Shown here piece by piece: positions 54,777 through 63,087 of a stretch of DNA of 63,087 nucleotides. The notes under the pieces are model-generated. The model did no database searches. It had not been told where the DNA came from and saw only the letters and a list, made by a program, of their open reading frames with translations. Position 1 is the stretch's first letter; each line of letters opens with the position of its first letter. The DNA is taken from positions 1 through 63,087 of the forward strand of contig NZ_JAKEIT010000014.1 in NCBI RefSeq assembly GCF_021474685.1. Reading direction: 5' to 3'. Source of the DNA: Tetragenococcus halophilus (GTDB taxonomy: Bacteria > Bacillota > Bacilli > Lactobacillales > Enterococcaceae). The position numbers and the translations under genes are program-made.

Positions 54777-56072
54777 ATGAGACAAAAGAAAAAAATTTTA
54801 TTCAGTATTTTTATCAGTCTCATTTTTTTATTTTTAAGTGGTTTTAGTTTTTTCAATCGTTCCGAGGATAAGCAGAAAGTAGAGATTGAATTTTTTAATC
54901 AAAAATCAGAAATTGCTGAAGGCTTGCGGTATGCGGGCGAAACTTTTGAAAAAGAGAGTCCTAATGTAAAAGTCACCATTACTACTGTAACTTCAAGAGA
55001 TGGTGGCGCTGCATTATTATCAAAGTTTACTTCAGGAAATGCGCCAACAATGATGATGTTGGGTGGTTTACCAGATGTTGATTTTTACAAAGACTATCTA
55101 CTTGAAGTAAGTGACCTCAAACTTACAGACGAAATGCTCCCCCAACTTCTAGGAGCTGGAACGTTAAATGACGAGATTTTAGCATTACCTATGGGTATTG
55201 AGGGTTTTGGTTTTATGTATAATAAAAAAATCTTTGCTAAAGCTGGTATTGATCCCAAAGAAATACAGAGTTTTGCTGACTTCAAACAAGTCGTTGAGAC
55301 ATTAGAGGATAAAAAAGAAGAACTAGGTCTAGCTGAAGTATTTGCTTATGAAGGCGAAGACGAAAATGTGGCCAACCACTTTTTTGCCAACTTTGCAGCT
55401 TCAGAGTTTGATGATGATAACAATGTCGCCTTTAACGCAAAAGAACTAAATTGGAAAAATGGCGATCGTATGAAAGAGTATACCGATTTAATCAATCAGC
55501 ACACCGTACAACCAGTAATCACCATGACTAACCCCCATTCTGTAGAAGATTTATTTTTTAATGATGAGGTCGCTATGATCCATCAGGGAAATTGGATCGT
55601 TCCTGCTTTAGATGATATGGACCCTTCATTCGTTCAAGAAAAATTAGGGATTTTACCGGTATTTGCTGATGATGATTTGCCAGGAAGAAATGTCGCTGGT
55701 TCCAATTGGGTAATCGGTATCAACAAAACAAAACCCAAAGAAGAAACACAAGCAGCGGTTGAATTTTTAAACTTCCTATATACAAGCGAAAAAGGAAAAG
55801 AAATCGTCTCTGAGGAATTTCAATTAGTTCCACCGACAAAAGATGTTGATATTGATGACATTTCTGCGCCGGTCTCCCGCCAATTATATCAGGAAGTTTT
55901 AGACGATAAAGCTGCGCCTATGACTTACAAACAAGAGCCTTATGGTTTTTTACGAGCATCCTTAGCACCTAATTTCCAAAAATACCTAGCAGGTCAGCTT
56001 TCTTGGGAAGAATTAACAAAGCGAACCTCAGCAGATTTCAAACAAATGAGACAAGTACAAACTGTTGATTAA
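54777..56072 (+). CDS. Sugar ABC transporter substrate-binding protein lacking the lipobox cysteine
   Basis: Family 1 extracellular solute-binding protein of 431 residues. A basic N-terminus (MRQKKK) and hydrophobic segment lead to LFLSGFSFFN, where homologues have LxGC; the cysteine codon is TTT (phenylalanine), one base away from TGT. The mature part starts with VEIEFFNQKSE and has conserved ALPMGIEGFGFMYNKKIF and AMIHQGNWIVPAL segments typical of maltodextrin/multiple-sugar receptors. Without the cysteine it would be secreted or stay as an uncleaved signal anchor. AAAGGCGG precedes the ATG. The two permease genes follow within 30 bases. Confidence 0.85.
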   Translation: MRQKKKILFSIFISLIFLFLSGFSFFNRSEDKQKVEIEFFNQKSEIAEGLRYAGETFEKESPNVKVTITTVTSRDGGAALLSKFTSGNAPTMMMLGGLPDVDFYKDYLLEVSDLKLTDEMLPQLLGAGTLNDEILALPMGIEGFGFMYNKKIFAKAGIDPKEIQSFADFKQVVETLEDKKEELGLAEVFAYEGEDENVANHFFANFAASEFDDDNNVAFNAKELNWKNGDRMKEYTDLINQHTVQPVITMTNPHSVEDLFFNDEVAMIHQGNWIVPALDDMDPSFVQEKLGILPVFADDDLPGRNVAGSNWVIGINKTKPKEETQAAVEFLNFLYTSEKGKEIVSEEFQLVPPTKDVDIDDISAPVSRQLYQEVLDDKAAPMTYKQEPYGFLRASLAPNFQKYLAGQLSWEELTKRTSADFKQMRQVQTVD

Positions 56073-56100
56073 CTCATTATTTTTGTAGGAGATGATGTCA

Positions 56101-56970
56101 ATGAACCATTACAAGAACATGAAAAAAACTTATTGGCTATTTTTAGCACCGGTGTTGATTATTTTATTTCTTGTCATCGTTCTGCCGTTTATTTACGGTA
56201 TTTATACCTCATTTACCAACTCTAATGGCTTAACGATGTCCTTTATTGGCCTAACGAACTATAAGGAGTTATTCAGTGATCAGCGCTTTTTAGAGAGTAT
56301 GAATATTACCTTTTGGTTTTCGATCTTTTCGGTTATCTTAGTCAATATTATCGGATTAGGTCTTGGCTTATTAGTGACAACGATTCAAGGGAAATTTGCT
56401 ACTTTTTTACGAACTACTTTCTTTGTTCCTAATTTAATCGGTGGTGTAATTTTAGGATTTATCTGGCAATTTATTTTCATCCAAGCTTTTTCTGCTATTG
56501 GAAGTGCAACTGGTATCAGTTTTTTTGACAACTGGCTAGCAACTAGTATTTCTGGCTTTTGGGCACTAGTCATTGTCTTTGTATGGCAAATGAGCGGCTA
56601 TGTCATGCTGATCTATATTTCTTTTTTAACTTCGATTAGTCAAACCGTACTTGATTCAGCCAAAATGGACGGTGCCAATGCTTGGCAAATGTTTTGGTAT
56701 ATCAAGTTTCCTACAGTAGCTCCCGCTTTTACTATTAGCTTATTCTTAACATTGACAAATGCTTTTCGACTTTACGACTTAAACTTAACTTTAACAAATG
56801 GTGGGCCTTTTGGTTCCACAGAAATGTTGGCAATGAACATTTATAACACAGCTTTTCAAGAATATAGCCAAGGATATGCCCAAGCAAAAGGGGTAATATT
56901 CTTTATTATTGTAACGATTGTAACAGTGATTCAATTGAACTTAACTAGAAAGCGAGAGATGGATATATGA
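56101..56970 (+). CDS. Sugar ABC transporter permease (MalF/MsmF type)
   Basis: First membrane subunit of the importer, about 289 residues with six predicted helices. It starts MNHYKNMKKTYWLFLAPVLI. The EAA-type loop that contacts the ATPase is LDSAKMDGANAWQMFWYIKFPTVAPAF (about 190-215). I start at ATG 56101, nine bases after AGGAG; two earlier ATGs lie within or directly after that site. It overlaps the second permease by four bases. Confidence 0.9.
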   Translation: MNHYKNMKKTYWLFLAPVLIILFLVIVLPFIYGIYTSFTNSNGLTMSFIGLTNYKELFSDQRFLESMNITFWFSIFSVILVNIIGLGLGLLVTTIQGKFATFLRTTFFVPNLIGGVILGFIWQFIFIQAFSAIGSATGISFFDNWLATSISGFWALVIVFVWQMSGYVMLIYISFLTSISQTVLDSAKMDGANAWQMFWYIKFPTVAPAFTISLFLTLTNAFRLYDLNLTLTNGGPFGSTEMLAMNIYNTAFQEYSQGYAQAKGVIFFIIVTIVTVIQLNLTRKREMDI

Positions 56971-57794
56971 AAAAACAACTCGACTTCAATAAATTACTGC
57001 TTATCATTTTAGCTACCATATTATCACTCAGTTGGTTATATCCTTTCTTTTTAATTTTTATTAATTCATTTAAAACACGTACCGAAATTCTCTCTAATGT
57101 CATTGGCTTACCTGAAGAAATCACACTTGCTAACTATCCCAATGCATTCCAAGCTATGAACTATGTATCAGGTTTTAGCAATTCAGTGATTATCACTGTG
57201 GCTAGTGTGGGCTTAACTGTATTATTTAGTGCTATGGCTGCTTATGTGTTGCACCGCCGCAACTCAAAATTAAGTACCTTCATTTACTACTTTTGTGGAG
57301 TTACGATGTTGATCCCTTTTCAAGCGATCATGATTCCTTTAATCAATCTTTTTGGACAAATAAATTTATTAAACCGTACAGGCTTAACTATCATGAATAT
57401 TGGTTTTTCGGTCAGTTTGTCTGTTTATCTTTATTACGGCGCTATGCGTAGTATTTCAACCGATTTAGATGATGCAGCAAACATTGACGGCGCAAGTCGT
57501 ATGAGCATTTTCTTTCGCGTAATCTTACCCATTTTAAAACCCACCACTGTAACCGTTATTATTTTAAATGGAATGAAGATATGGAATGATTATCTATTAC
57601 CTTCATTAGTGGTTAATCAACAGGGGATGCGTACATTGCCGTTAGAATTATATTCATTTTTCGGTGAATTCACCACACAGTGGGAACTAGCATTAACCGG
57701 ACTATTATTAGCAATTATTCCAGTGATCCTCCTCTTTATTTCTTTGCAAAAATACTTTATTGCAGGAATAAGCGAGGGATCTTTGAAGATGTAA
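56967..57794 (+). CDS. Sugar ABC transporter permease (MalG/MsmG type)
   Basis: Second membrane subunit, 275 residues with six helices. The EAA loop reads LDDAANIDGASRMSIFFRVILPILKPT (about 172-197). It ends ISLQKYFIAGISEGSLKM, the usual C-terminus of MalG-like permeases. The ATG overlaps the preceding stop (ATGA), so it is coupled. No ATPase gene follows; such systems often share one MsmK-type ATPase encoded elsewhere. Confidence 0.9.
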   Translation: MKKQLDFNKLLLIILATILSLSWLYPFFLIFINSFKTRTEILSNVIGLPEEITLANYPNAFQAMNYVSGFSNSVIITVASVGLTVLFSAMAAYVLHRRNSKLSTFIYYFCGVTMLIPFQAIMIPLINLFGQINLLNRTGLTIMNIGFSVSLSVYLYYGAMRSISTDLDDAANIDGASRMSIFFRVILPILKPTTVTVIILNGMKIWNDYLLPSLVVNQQGMRTLPLELYSFFGEFTTQWELALTGLLLAIIPVILLFISLQKYFIAGISEGSLKM

Positions 57795-57807
57795 TCATAC
57801 AAAAAAT

Positions 57808-57859
57808 ACAATAGCGTTAGTCCTTCGAAAATACTAAGTTTGATGACTAACACTATTGT
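57808..57859. terminator. Bidirectional terminator between the ABC permease gene and galR
   Basis: ACAATAGCGTTAGTC and GACTAACACTATTGT (one mismatch) flank a 22-base loop between convergent operons. The T run is better on the minus strand (ATTTTTTG), so it mainly serves the gal operon. Confidence 0.75.
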
Positions 57860-57891
57860 ATATTCATTTAAGTACATAAATTAACAACCAT

Positions 57892-58911
<1,020 letters not shown>

Positions 58912-60390
58912 TTAAAGGGCATCGATAAAACGTTTAAAGCCTGCTTGTCCTTGTTCGTCTCTTTTGAACACACCGGCATCTTCTAACACTCGCTTAAATA
59001 CTAGGCCAACTTCTTTTTGGACGATTTCTTTGACGTTTTCTTTTGTTAAACGATGATTCGTTTTAATAGAATCTGCCCATTCTTTATGATAAGAGGCCAT
59101 TTCGTTTTCTTCATCTAATAAATATTTTTCTACTTCTTCTAGTTCAGTTTTCAAACGTGGGGGTAGTATAGCTAACCCCATTACTTCAATTAATCCAATA
59201 TTTTCCTTTTTAATATGTTGAACATCTTTATGTGGATGGAAAATCCCATCCGGATGTTTTCTAGAAACATTGTTATCTCGAAGTACAATATCCATTTCAA
59301 AGAAGTCCTCTTTTTTTCTAGCGATCGGAGTTACTGAATGATGCAGTGTGCCGTCTTGTGAGTAAGCAGAAATATCTAATTGTTCATCTGAATAAACTGC
59401 CCATTTTGCAAAGGTTTCATGAGCAGCTCTAGCAAGCTCCTCTTTGTTTTTAGCTTGCAAACGAATAACAGACATCGGCCACTTTACGATTCCTGCAGTT
59501 ACATTTGGAAACTTTTTAAGGGAAAAAGAAGATTCAATCGGCGCTTTATCCATGGCAAAAGTATGGCGACCCCCTTGATAATGATCATGAGACAGAATAG
59601 AACCTCCTACAATCGGTAAGTCAGCGTTAGACCCCATAAAATAATGAGGTAGCACTTCAATAATCTTTAACAAGCGATCAAACGTCTGTTTCGTAATTTC
59701 CATTGGACGATGTTCTTCTGATAAAACAATACAGTGCTCGTTATAATAAGCATAAGGAGAATATTGAAATCCCCAAGACTCACCGTCTAAATTCATACGA
59801 ATAATGCGATGATTTGTTCTTGCAGGAAAATTAGAGCGGCCTTTATAACCTTCATTTTCCATACATAATTGACACTTAGGATAGTCAAGCTGTTCAGTAT
59901 TTTTCTCCATAGCAATTTGTTTAGGGTCTTTCTCAGGTTTTGATAAATTAATGGTTATTTCTAAGTTACCATATTCAGTTTCTACGGGAAAAACAATGTC
60001 TTTAGCTATCGCTCTAGTTTTTACATAGTCATTGGTTTTACACAAATCATAAAAATAATCTGTCGCTTTTTTAGGATCTTCAGCATAAAACTGTGCGAAA
60101 AAAGCATTAACAACCGATGGCGGCGGCGTTAAAAAGTCCATTAATTGCGCGCCAAAAATTTCTTTTTCCGAAAGAGAATTTCCAATCACTTGATTTTTTT
60201 GAGCAGTATCAATCAACTCATCCATTAATTTTGTCGATTCTTCCGGCGATTGATGTGGTTCAAGCTCTTCAAATTCAGTTTCACCGATCAACCCTAAAAT
60301 CCGGTTTTGTAAATAGACCCTATCCATTTCCATCCAGCCACCGGATGCGATAGCTAAGCTTGTAAAGTCAGAAATTGTTTGACTGATCAT
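58912..60390 (-). CDS. galT: UDP-glucose-hexose-1-phosphate uridylyltransferase, type 2
   Basis: Leloir-pathway enzyme converting galactose 1-phosphate and UDP-glucose to UDP-galactose. At 492 residues it belongs to the Firmicutes type 2 family, not the about 350-residue E. coli form. The histidine motif appears as GGSILSHDHYQGGRH (about 255), with a CxxC pair CQLC (about 173-176). Its ATG overlaps the galE stop by one base (TAATG). galR follows 24 bases downstream. Confidence 0.94.
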   Translation of the reverse strand: MISQTISDFTSLAIASGGWMEMDRVYLQNRILGLIGETEFEELEPHQSPEESTKLMDELIDTAQKNQVIGNSLSEKEIFGAQLMDFLTPPPSVVNAFFAQFYAEDPKKATDYFYDLCKTNDYVKTRAIAKDIVFPVETEYGNLEITINLSKPEKDPKQIAMEKNTEQLDYPKCQLCMENEGYKGRSNFPARTNHRIIRMNLDGESWGFQYSPYAYYNEHCIVLSEEHRPMEITKQTFDRLLKIIEVLPHYFMGSNADLPIVGGSILSHDHYQGGRHTFAMDKAPIESSFSLKKFPNVTAGIVKWPMSVIRLQAKNKEELARAAHETFAKWAVYSDEQLDISAYSQDGTLHHSVTPIARKKEDFFEMDIVLRDNNVSRKHPDGIFHPHKDVQHIKKENIGLIEVMGLAILPPRLKTELEEVEKYLLDEENEMASYHKEWADSIKTNHRLTKENVKEIVQKEVGLVFKRVLEDAGVFKRDEQGQAGFKRFIDAL

Positions 60391-61388
60391 TATTTTTCCT
60401 CCTCTTTATATCCATCCGGATGGTTCACATGCCAATTCCAGGCTGTTTCGATAATTTTTTTCACACTAGTATATTGTGGCTGCCAGCCTAAAATCCTTTT
60501 AGCTTTGTCACTAGCAGCAACCAAAGTAGCAGGATCACCTGCACGTCTAGGCGCCACTTTGGCAGGAATTTGTTTGTTTGTTACTTTTCTAGCCGCTTCT
60601 AGCATTTGTTTTACAGAATAACCAGAATTACTACCTAGGTTAAAGTTATTACTTGGATTTCCCGCTCTTAAGTATTCCAAAGCTAAAATATGGGCTGCTA
60701 TCAAATCTTCCACATGAACATAATCTCTCACACAAGTACCATCTGCAGTATCATAATCATCACCAAAAATGGCTAGTTGTTCTCTTTGACCTAAAGCTAC
60801 TTCTAGGATAATTGGAATCAAGTGTGTCTCTGGGCGATGATCTTCTCCTATAGAAGCATCTTTTTTTGCTCCAGCAACGTTAAAATAACGTAGCGCAACA
60901 AATTTTATGCCATATGCTTCATCACACCAGCGCATCATTTTTTCCATCATTAATTTACTTTCTCCATAAGGATTTTTAGGATTAGCTGGCGTCTCTTCAG
61001 TGATCGGGTTTTCTTCTGGTTCTCCATAAGTCGCTGCTGTTGAAGAAAAGACAATATTTTTTACATTAAATTCTTGCATAACTTCTAATACGATTTCGGT
61101 TCCTGAAACATTATTATTAAAATATTTTAGCGGATTTTCTACCGATTCACCGACTAACGAACTAGCCGCAAAATGAATAACACCCTCGATATCTTCTTTT
61201 GTAAATACTTCGCCGACAAATACTTTATCGCGAATATCTCCTTGATAAAAGTGAGCTTTAGGGTGAACTGCAGCCTTATGTCCTGTTAATAAATTATCAA
61301 TAACCGCCACTTCATATCCTTGATTAACTAGTTGATCAACGGCATGCGAGCCAATGTAACCTGCCCCGCCTAATACTAAAATTGTCAT
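60390..61388 (-). CDS. galE: UDP-glucose 4-epimerase
   Basis: Interconverts UDP-galactose and UDP-glucose with bound NAD. The 332-residue extended SDR has the N-terminal GGAGYIGSH (7-15), the FSSTAATYG block and the catalytic NPYGESK (Tyr-x-x-x-Lys). The substrate-binding FNVAGA region is also conserved. It lies about 50 bases after galK. It also supplies UDP-galactose for cell-surface glycans. Confidence 0.96.
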   Translation of the reverse strand: MTILVLGGAGYIGSHAVDQLVNQGYEVAVIDNLLTGHKAAVHPKAHFYQGDIRDKVFVGEVFTKEDIEGVIHFAASSLVGESVENPLKYFNNNVSGTEIVLEVMQEFNVKNIVFSSTAATYGEPEENPITEETPANPKNPYGESKLMMEKMMRWCDEAYGIKFVALRYFNVAGAKKDASIGEDHRPETHLIPIILEVALGQREQLAIFGDDYDTADGTCVRDYVHVEDLIAAHILALEYLRAGNPSNNFNLGSNSGYSVKQMLEAARKVTNKQIPAKVAPRRAGDPATLVAASDKAKRILGWQPQYTSVKKIIETAWNWHVNHPDGYKEEEK

Positions 61389-61439
61389 ATGATTCTCTCC
61401 TTAAATTGGTCATTTTCAATAAATATTATCTGTTTCATT

Positions 61440-62600
61440 TTATAGCTTTCTAGCGCCATCATCAATACTAGCTTGATAAATATCGGTTGCATATCCAATA
61501 TTGTCCAAATATGTCTGAGAAACATCTTTTACAAAATCTTGCCAGGCTGTTTTCTTCACTAAAGCAATCGCACAACCACCAAAACCAGCACCCGTCATTC
61601 GTGCGCCTAAGACAGCAGGATGCTGTTGTGCCGCAATTACAAGTGTGTCTAGTTCTTTTCCTGTTACTTCATAGTCATCTTGTAAGGAAGCATGAGAAGC
61701 ATTCAACAATTCTCCAAACTCAACTAGATCCCCTTTTTCTAAAGCGCTTTTTGCTTTTTTAGTTCGTTCATTTTCTGTCACGGCATGTTTTGCTCGCTTA
61801 AACAATATCTCATCTTCAATTAAAGCTGAGTTGGCCTCAAGGTCTTTATTTTCCAGTTCTCCTAATGATTGAATCGATAATTCTTTTTGTAAGTATTGTA
61901 AAGCTTGTTCGCATTCCTTACGGCGCTCATTATATTTTGAATCAGCTAATTTTCGCGCTTTATTCGTATTCATGATCGCAATAACATAATCCCCAAATTC
62001 GGCTGGAACCACTTCATAATCCAAGGTATTAGTATCTAGCAATAAAGCATGATCAATTTGTCCCATTCCTACAGCAAACTGATCCATAATACCTGAATTG
62101 ACCCCAATAAATTGATTCTCTGTTTTTTGTCCTAACTTGACTAACTCAAGTGTAGTAATAGATAGTTCAAATAAATCTTTTAGGATAACACCCATCAACA
62201 ATTCAATAGAAGCTGAAGAAGAAAGTCCAGCACTATTTGGTATATTGCCATAAAAAACAACATCTAAACCTGAATCAATAGAAAAACCTGCTTCTTTTAA
62301 GAAAAATAGCATACCTTTAGGATAATTTGCCCAATCATCTATTTCTTTATAAGTTAAATCTTCTAAGGTAAACTCAATTATTCCCTTTTCAGGAAAATTT
62401 TCCGAATAGAGCCGAACTAAACTATCCTCACGTTTTTTGACTGCAGCATATGTGCCTAGCGTAATTGCTACCGGAAATACATAACCACCATTATAATCTG
62501 TATGTTCACCAATTAAGTTTATTCTACCTGGCGCAAAATAAGTCCCTTGTATCGGATGATCAAAAACTTCAGCAAAAACTTTTCTTACTTCCTTTTCCAT
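61440..62600 (-). CDS. galK: Galactokinase
   Basis: Phosphorylates galactose at C1. The 386-residue GHMP kinase has the galactokinase signature GRINLIGEHTDYNGG (about 25-39), the ATP loop GLSSSASIELLMG (about 122-134) and the C-terminal MTGAGFGGCAIALV. It is the first gene of the gal operon, 75 bases downstream of the -10 of a consensus-like promoter. Confidence 0.96.
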   Translation of the reverse strand: MEKEVRKVFAEVFDHPIQGTYFAPGRINLIGEHTDYNGGYVFPVAITLGTYAAVKKREDSLVRLYSENFPEKGIIEFTLEDLTYKEIDDWANYPKGMLFFLKEAGFSIDSGLDVVFYGNIPNSAGLSSSASIELLMGVILKDLFELSITTLELVKLGQKTENQFIGVNSGIMDQFAVGMGQIDHALLLDTNTLDYEVVPAEFGDYVIAIMNTNKARKLADSKYNERRKECEQALQYLQKELSIQSLGELENKDLEANSALIEDEILFKRAKHAVTENERTKKAKSALEKGDLVEFGELLNASHASLQDDYEVTGKELDTLVIAAQQHPAVLGARMTGAGFGGCAIALVKKTAWQDFVKDVSQTYLDNIGYATDIYQASIDDGARKL

Positions 62601-62663
62601 GTTTTTCGCTCCTTTAAAATGAATTCATGAATCACTCTGGATTAAGCTTTAGAGATAAATTTT

Positions 62664-62704
62664 TTTAGTAAAACTATTATAAAATATTTAGTAAACAATT
62701 TCAA
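62664..62704 (-). promoter_or_regulatory. gal operon promoter with candidate GalR boxes
   Basis: Minus-strand TTGAAA (62699-62704) and TATAAT (62676-62681) are 17 bp apart. TTTAGTAAAAC (62664-62674) and TTTAGTAAAC (62687-62696) are direct repeats, one inside the spacer and one just downstream of the -10; they are good candidates for repressor sites. Confidence 0.65.
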
Positions 62705-62877
62705 TCTATTTTTAAAGTGCTTTCATATTAAATTCTATTGACTAAATTTTGAACTAATCTTTTATTAGAATAAAACTAAAAGACAAAAGTTTCTGCAAGA
62801 AATATAAGTATATCTCTTTTCAAATCTACTCATTTCATTCATAATAAAGATAAGATAAATAAATGAGGTGAAAAATA

Positions 62878-63045
62878 ATGAAGAAGTTTACTCTTGGATT
62901 TATTGTAGGTTCTTTAGCAACTACTGCTGCAACTGCTTGTTTAGTACAGTCAGTTAAAAAACAAGTTATTGAACCCATTGAAGAAAAAGAAGCGATGATT
63001 GATGAAAATCGCAAAAAAGCACGTCGTAAAAGTTTTGCGAGATAA
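62878..63045 (+). CDS. DUF3042 family protein
   Basis: A 55-residue membrane-associated protein: MKKFTLGFIVGSLATTAATA forms one hydrophobic helix, followed by the conserved VIEPIEEKEAMIDENRKKARRK stretch and a basic C-terminus (SFAR). These features match DUF3042, a small single-pass protein family of Lactobacillales with unknown function. GAGGTG before the ATG supports the start. It is divergent from the gal operon. A 16-bp palindrome TTTTATT-AG-AATAAAA lies in its upstream region at 62760-62775. Confidence 0.85.
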   Translation: MKKFTLGFIVGSLATTAATACLVQSVKKQVIEPIEEKEAMIDENRKKARRKSFAR

Positions 63046-63087
63046 AAAAAAGACAAGACCTTATGTCACTAGTGGTGCATTAATATG

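Noticed and set aside
62835-63056. Minus-strand open frame opposite the DUF3042 gene
   Set aside because: The plus-strand product matches DUF3042 with a ribosome binding site; the opposite frame has neither.

Overview
The window is a compact, low-GC, Gram-positive chromosome segment. It carries ClpE with a CtsR box, PolC, an HPr/EI pair, a FabT-controlled fatty acid synthesis cluster and a DUF1827/DUF1797/DUF3042 set of small proteins. Gene order (rpsB-tsf-pyrH-frr-uppS-cdsA-eep-proS-polC; fabT-fabH-acpP-fabD-G-F-accB-fabZ-accC-D-A; two adjacent diacylglycerol glucosyltransferases) and protein sequences point to Lactobacillales, family Enterococcaceae. Many proteins look acidic, and Tetragenococcus is my best guess (inference; no rRNA or tRNA is present to test it). 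I see no prophage, complete insertion sequence or CRISPR array.

Layout. 1-9.6 kb: lipoate ligase (cut by the window edge), an amino-acid binding lipoprotein, a YeiH-type transporter with divergent LysR regulator, an oxidoreductase, a NatAB-type ABC exporter, an esterase, a damaged hicA-hicB pair and an acyl-CoA thioesterase. 9.9-18.9 kb: the type II fatty acid synthesis cluster on the minus strand, headed by a fabT with a frameshift in an A9 tract and twin FabT-type operators. No enoyl-ACP reductase gene lies between acpP and fabD, where related bacteria usually have fabK. 19.5-25.6 kb: deoxynucleoside kinase plus deoxyribosyltransferase behind a pair of NrdR-like boxes, DUF1797, a second oxidoreductase, two glycolipid glucosyltransferases and a dipeptidase. 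26-38 kb: ptsHI, clpE-DUF1827, prfC, a CNNM/CorC-type protein, a GNAT, an Ntdp-like DUF402 protein, mutY and recX. 38-51.5 kb: polC, proS, eep/rseP, cdsA, uppS, frr, pyrH, tsf, rpsB. 51.7-54.5 kb: tsaD, two rimI-like genes and tsaB. 54.8-62.9 kb: a sugar ABC importer without its ATPase, converging on a galK-galE-galT-galR operon, then a DUF3042 protein.

Most interesting non-coding content. (1) A dispersed structured element, called R1 here: seven units at four loci, always in the same orientation and always starting directly behind the U-tract of a Rho-independent terminator, with an internal hairpin kept by compensatory base changes. (2) Two arrays of 41-bp-periodic repeats with CCCT/GGG arms, one just beyond each end of the fatty acid cluster. 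(3) Two NrdR-like boxes exactly 31 bp apart upstream of a deoxynucleoside salvage operon. (4) A possible slippage switch in fabT and an ochre codon in hicA followed immediately by an in-frame ATG. Start codons were revised wherever a ribosome binding site clearly favoured an internal start.
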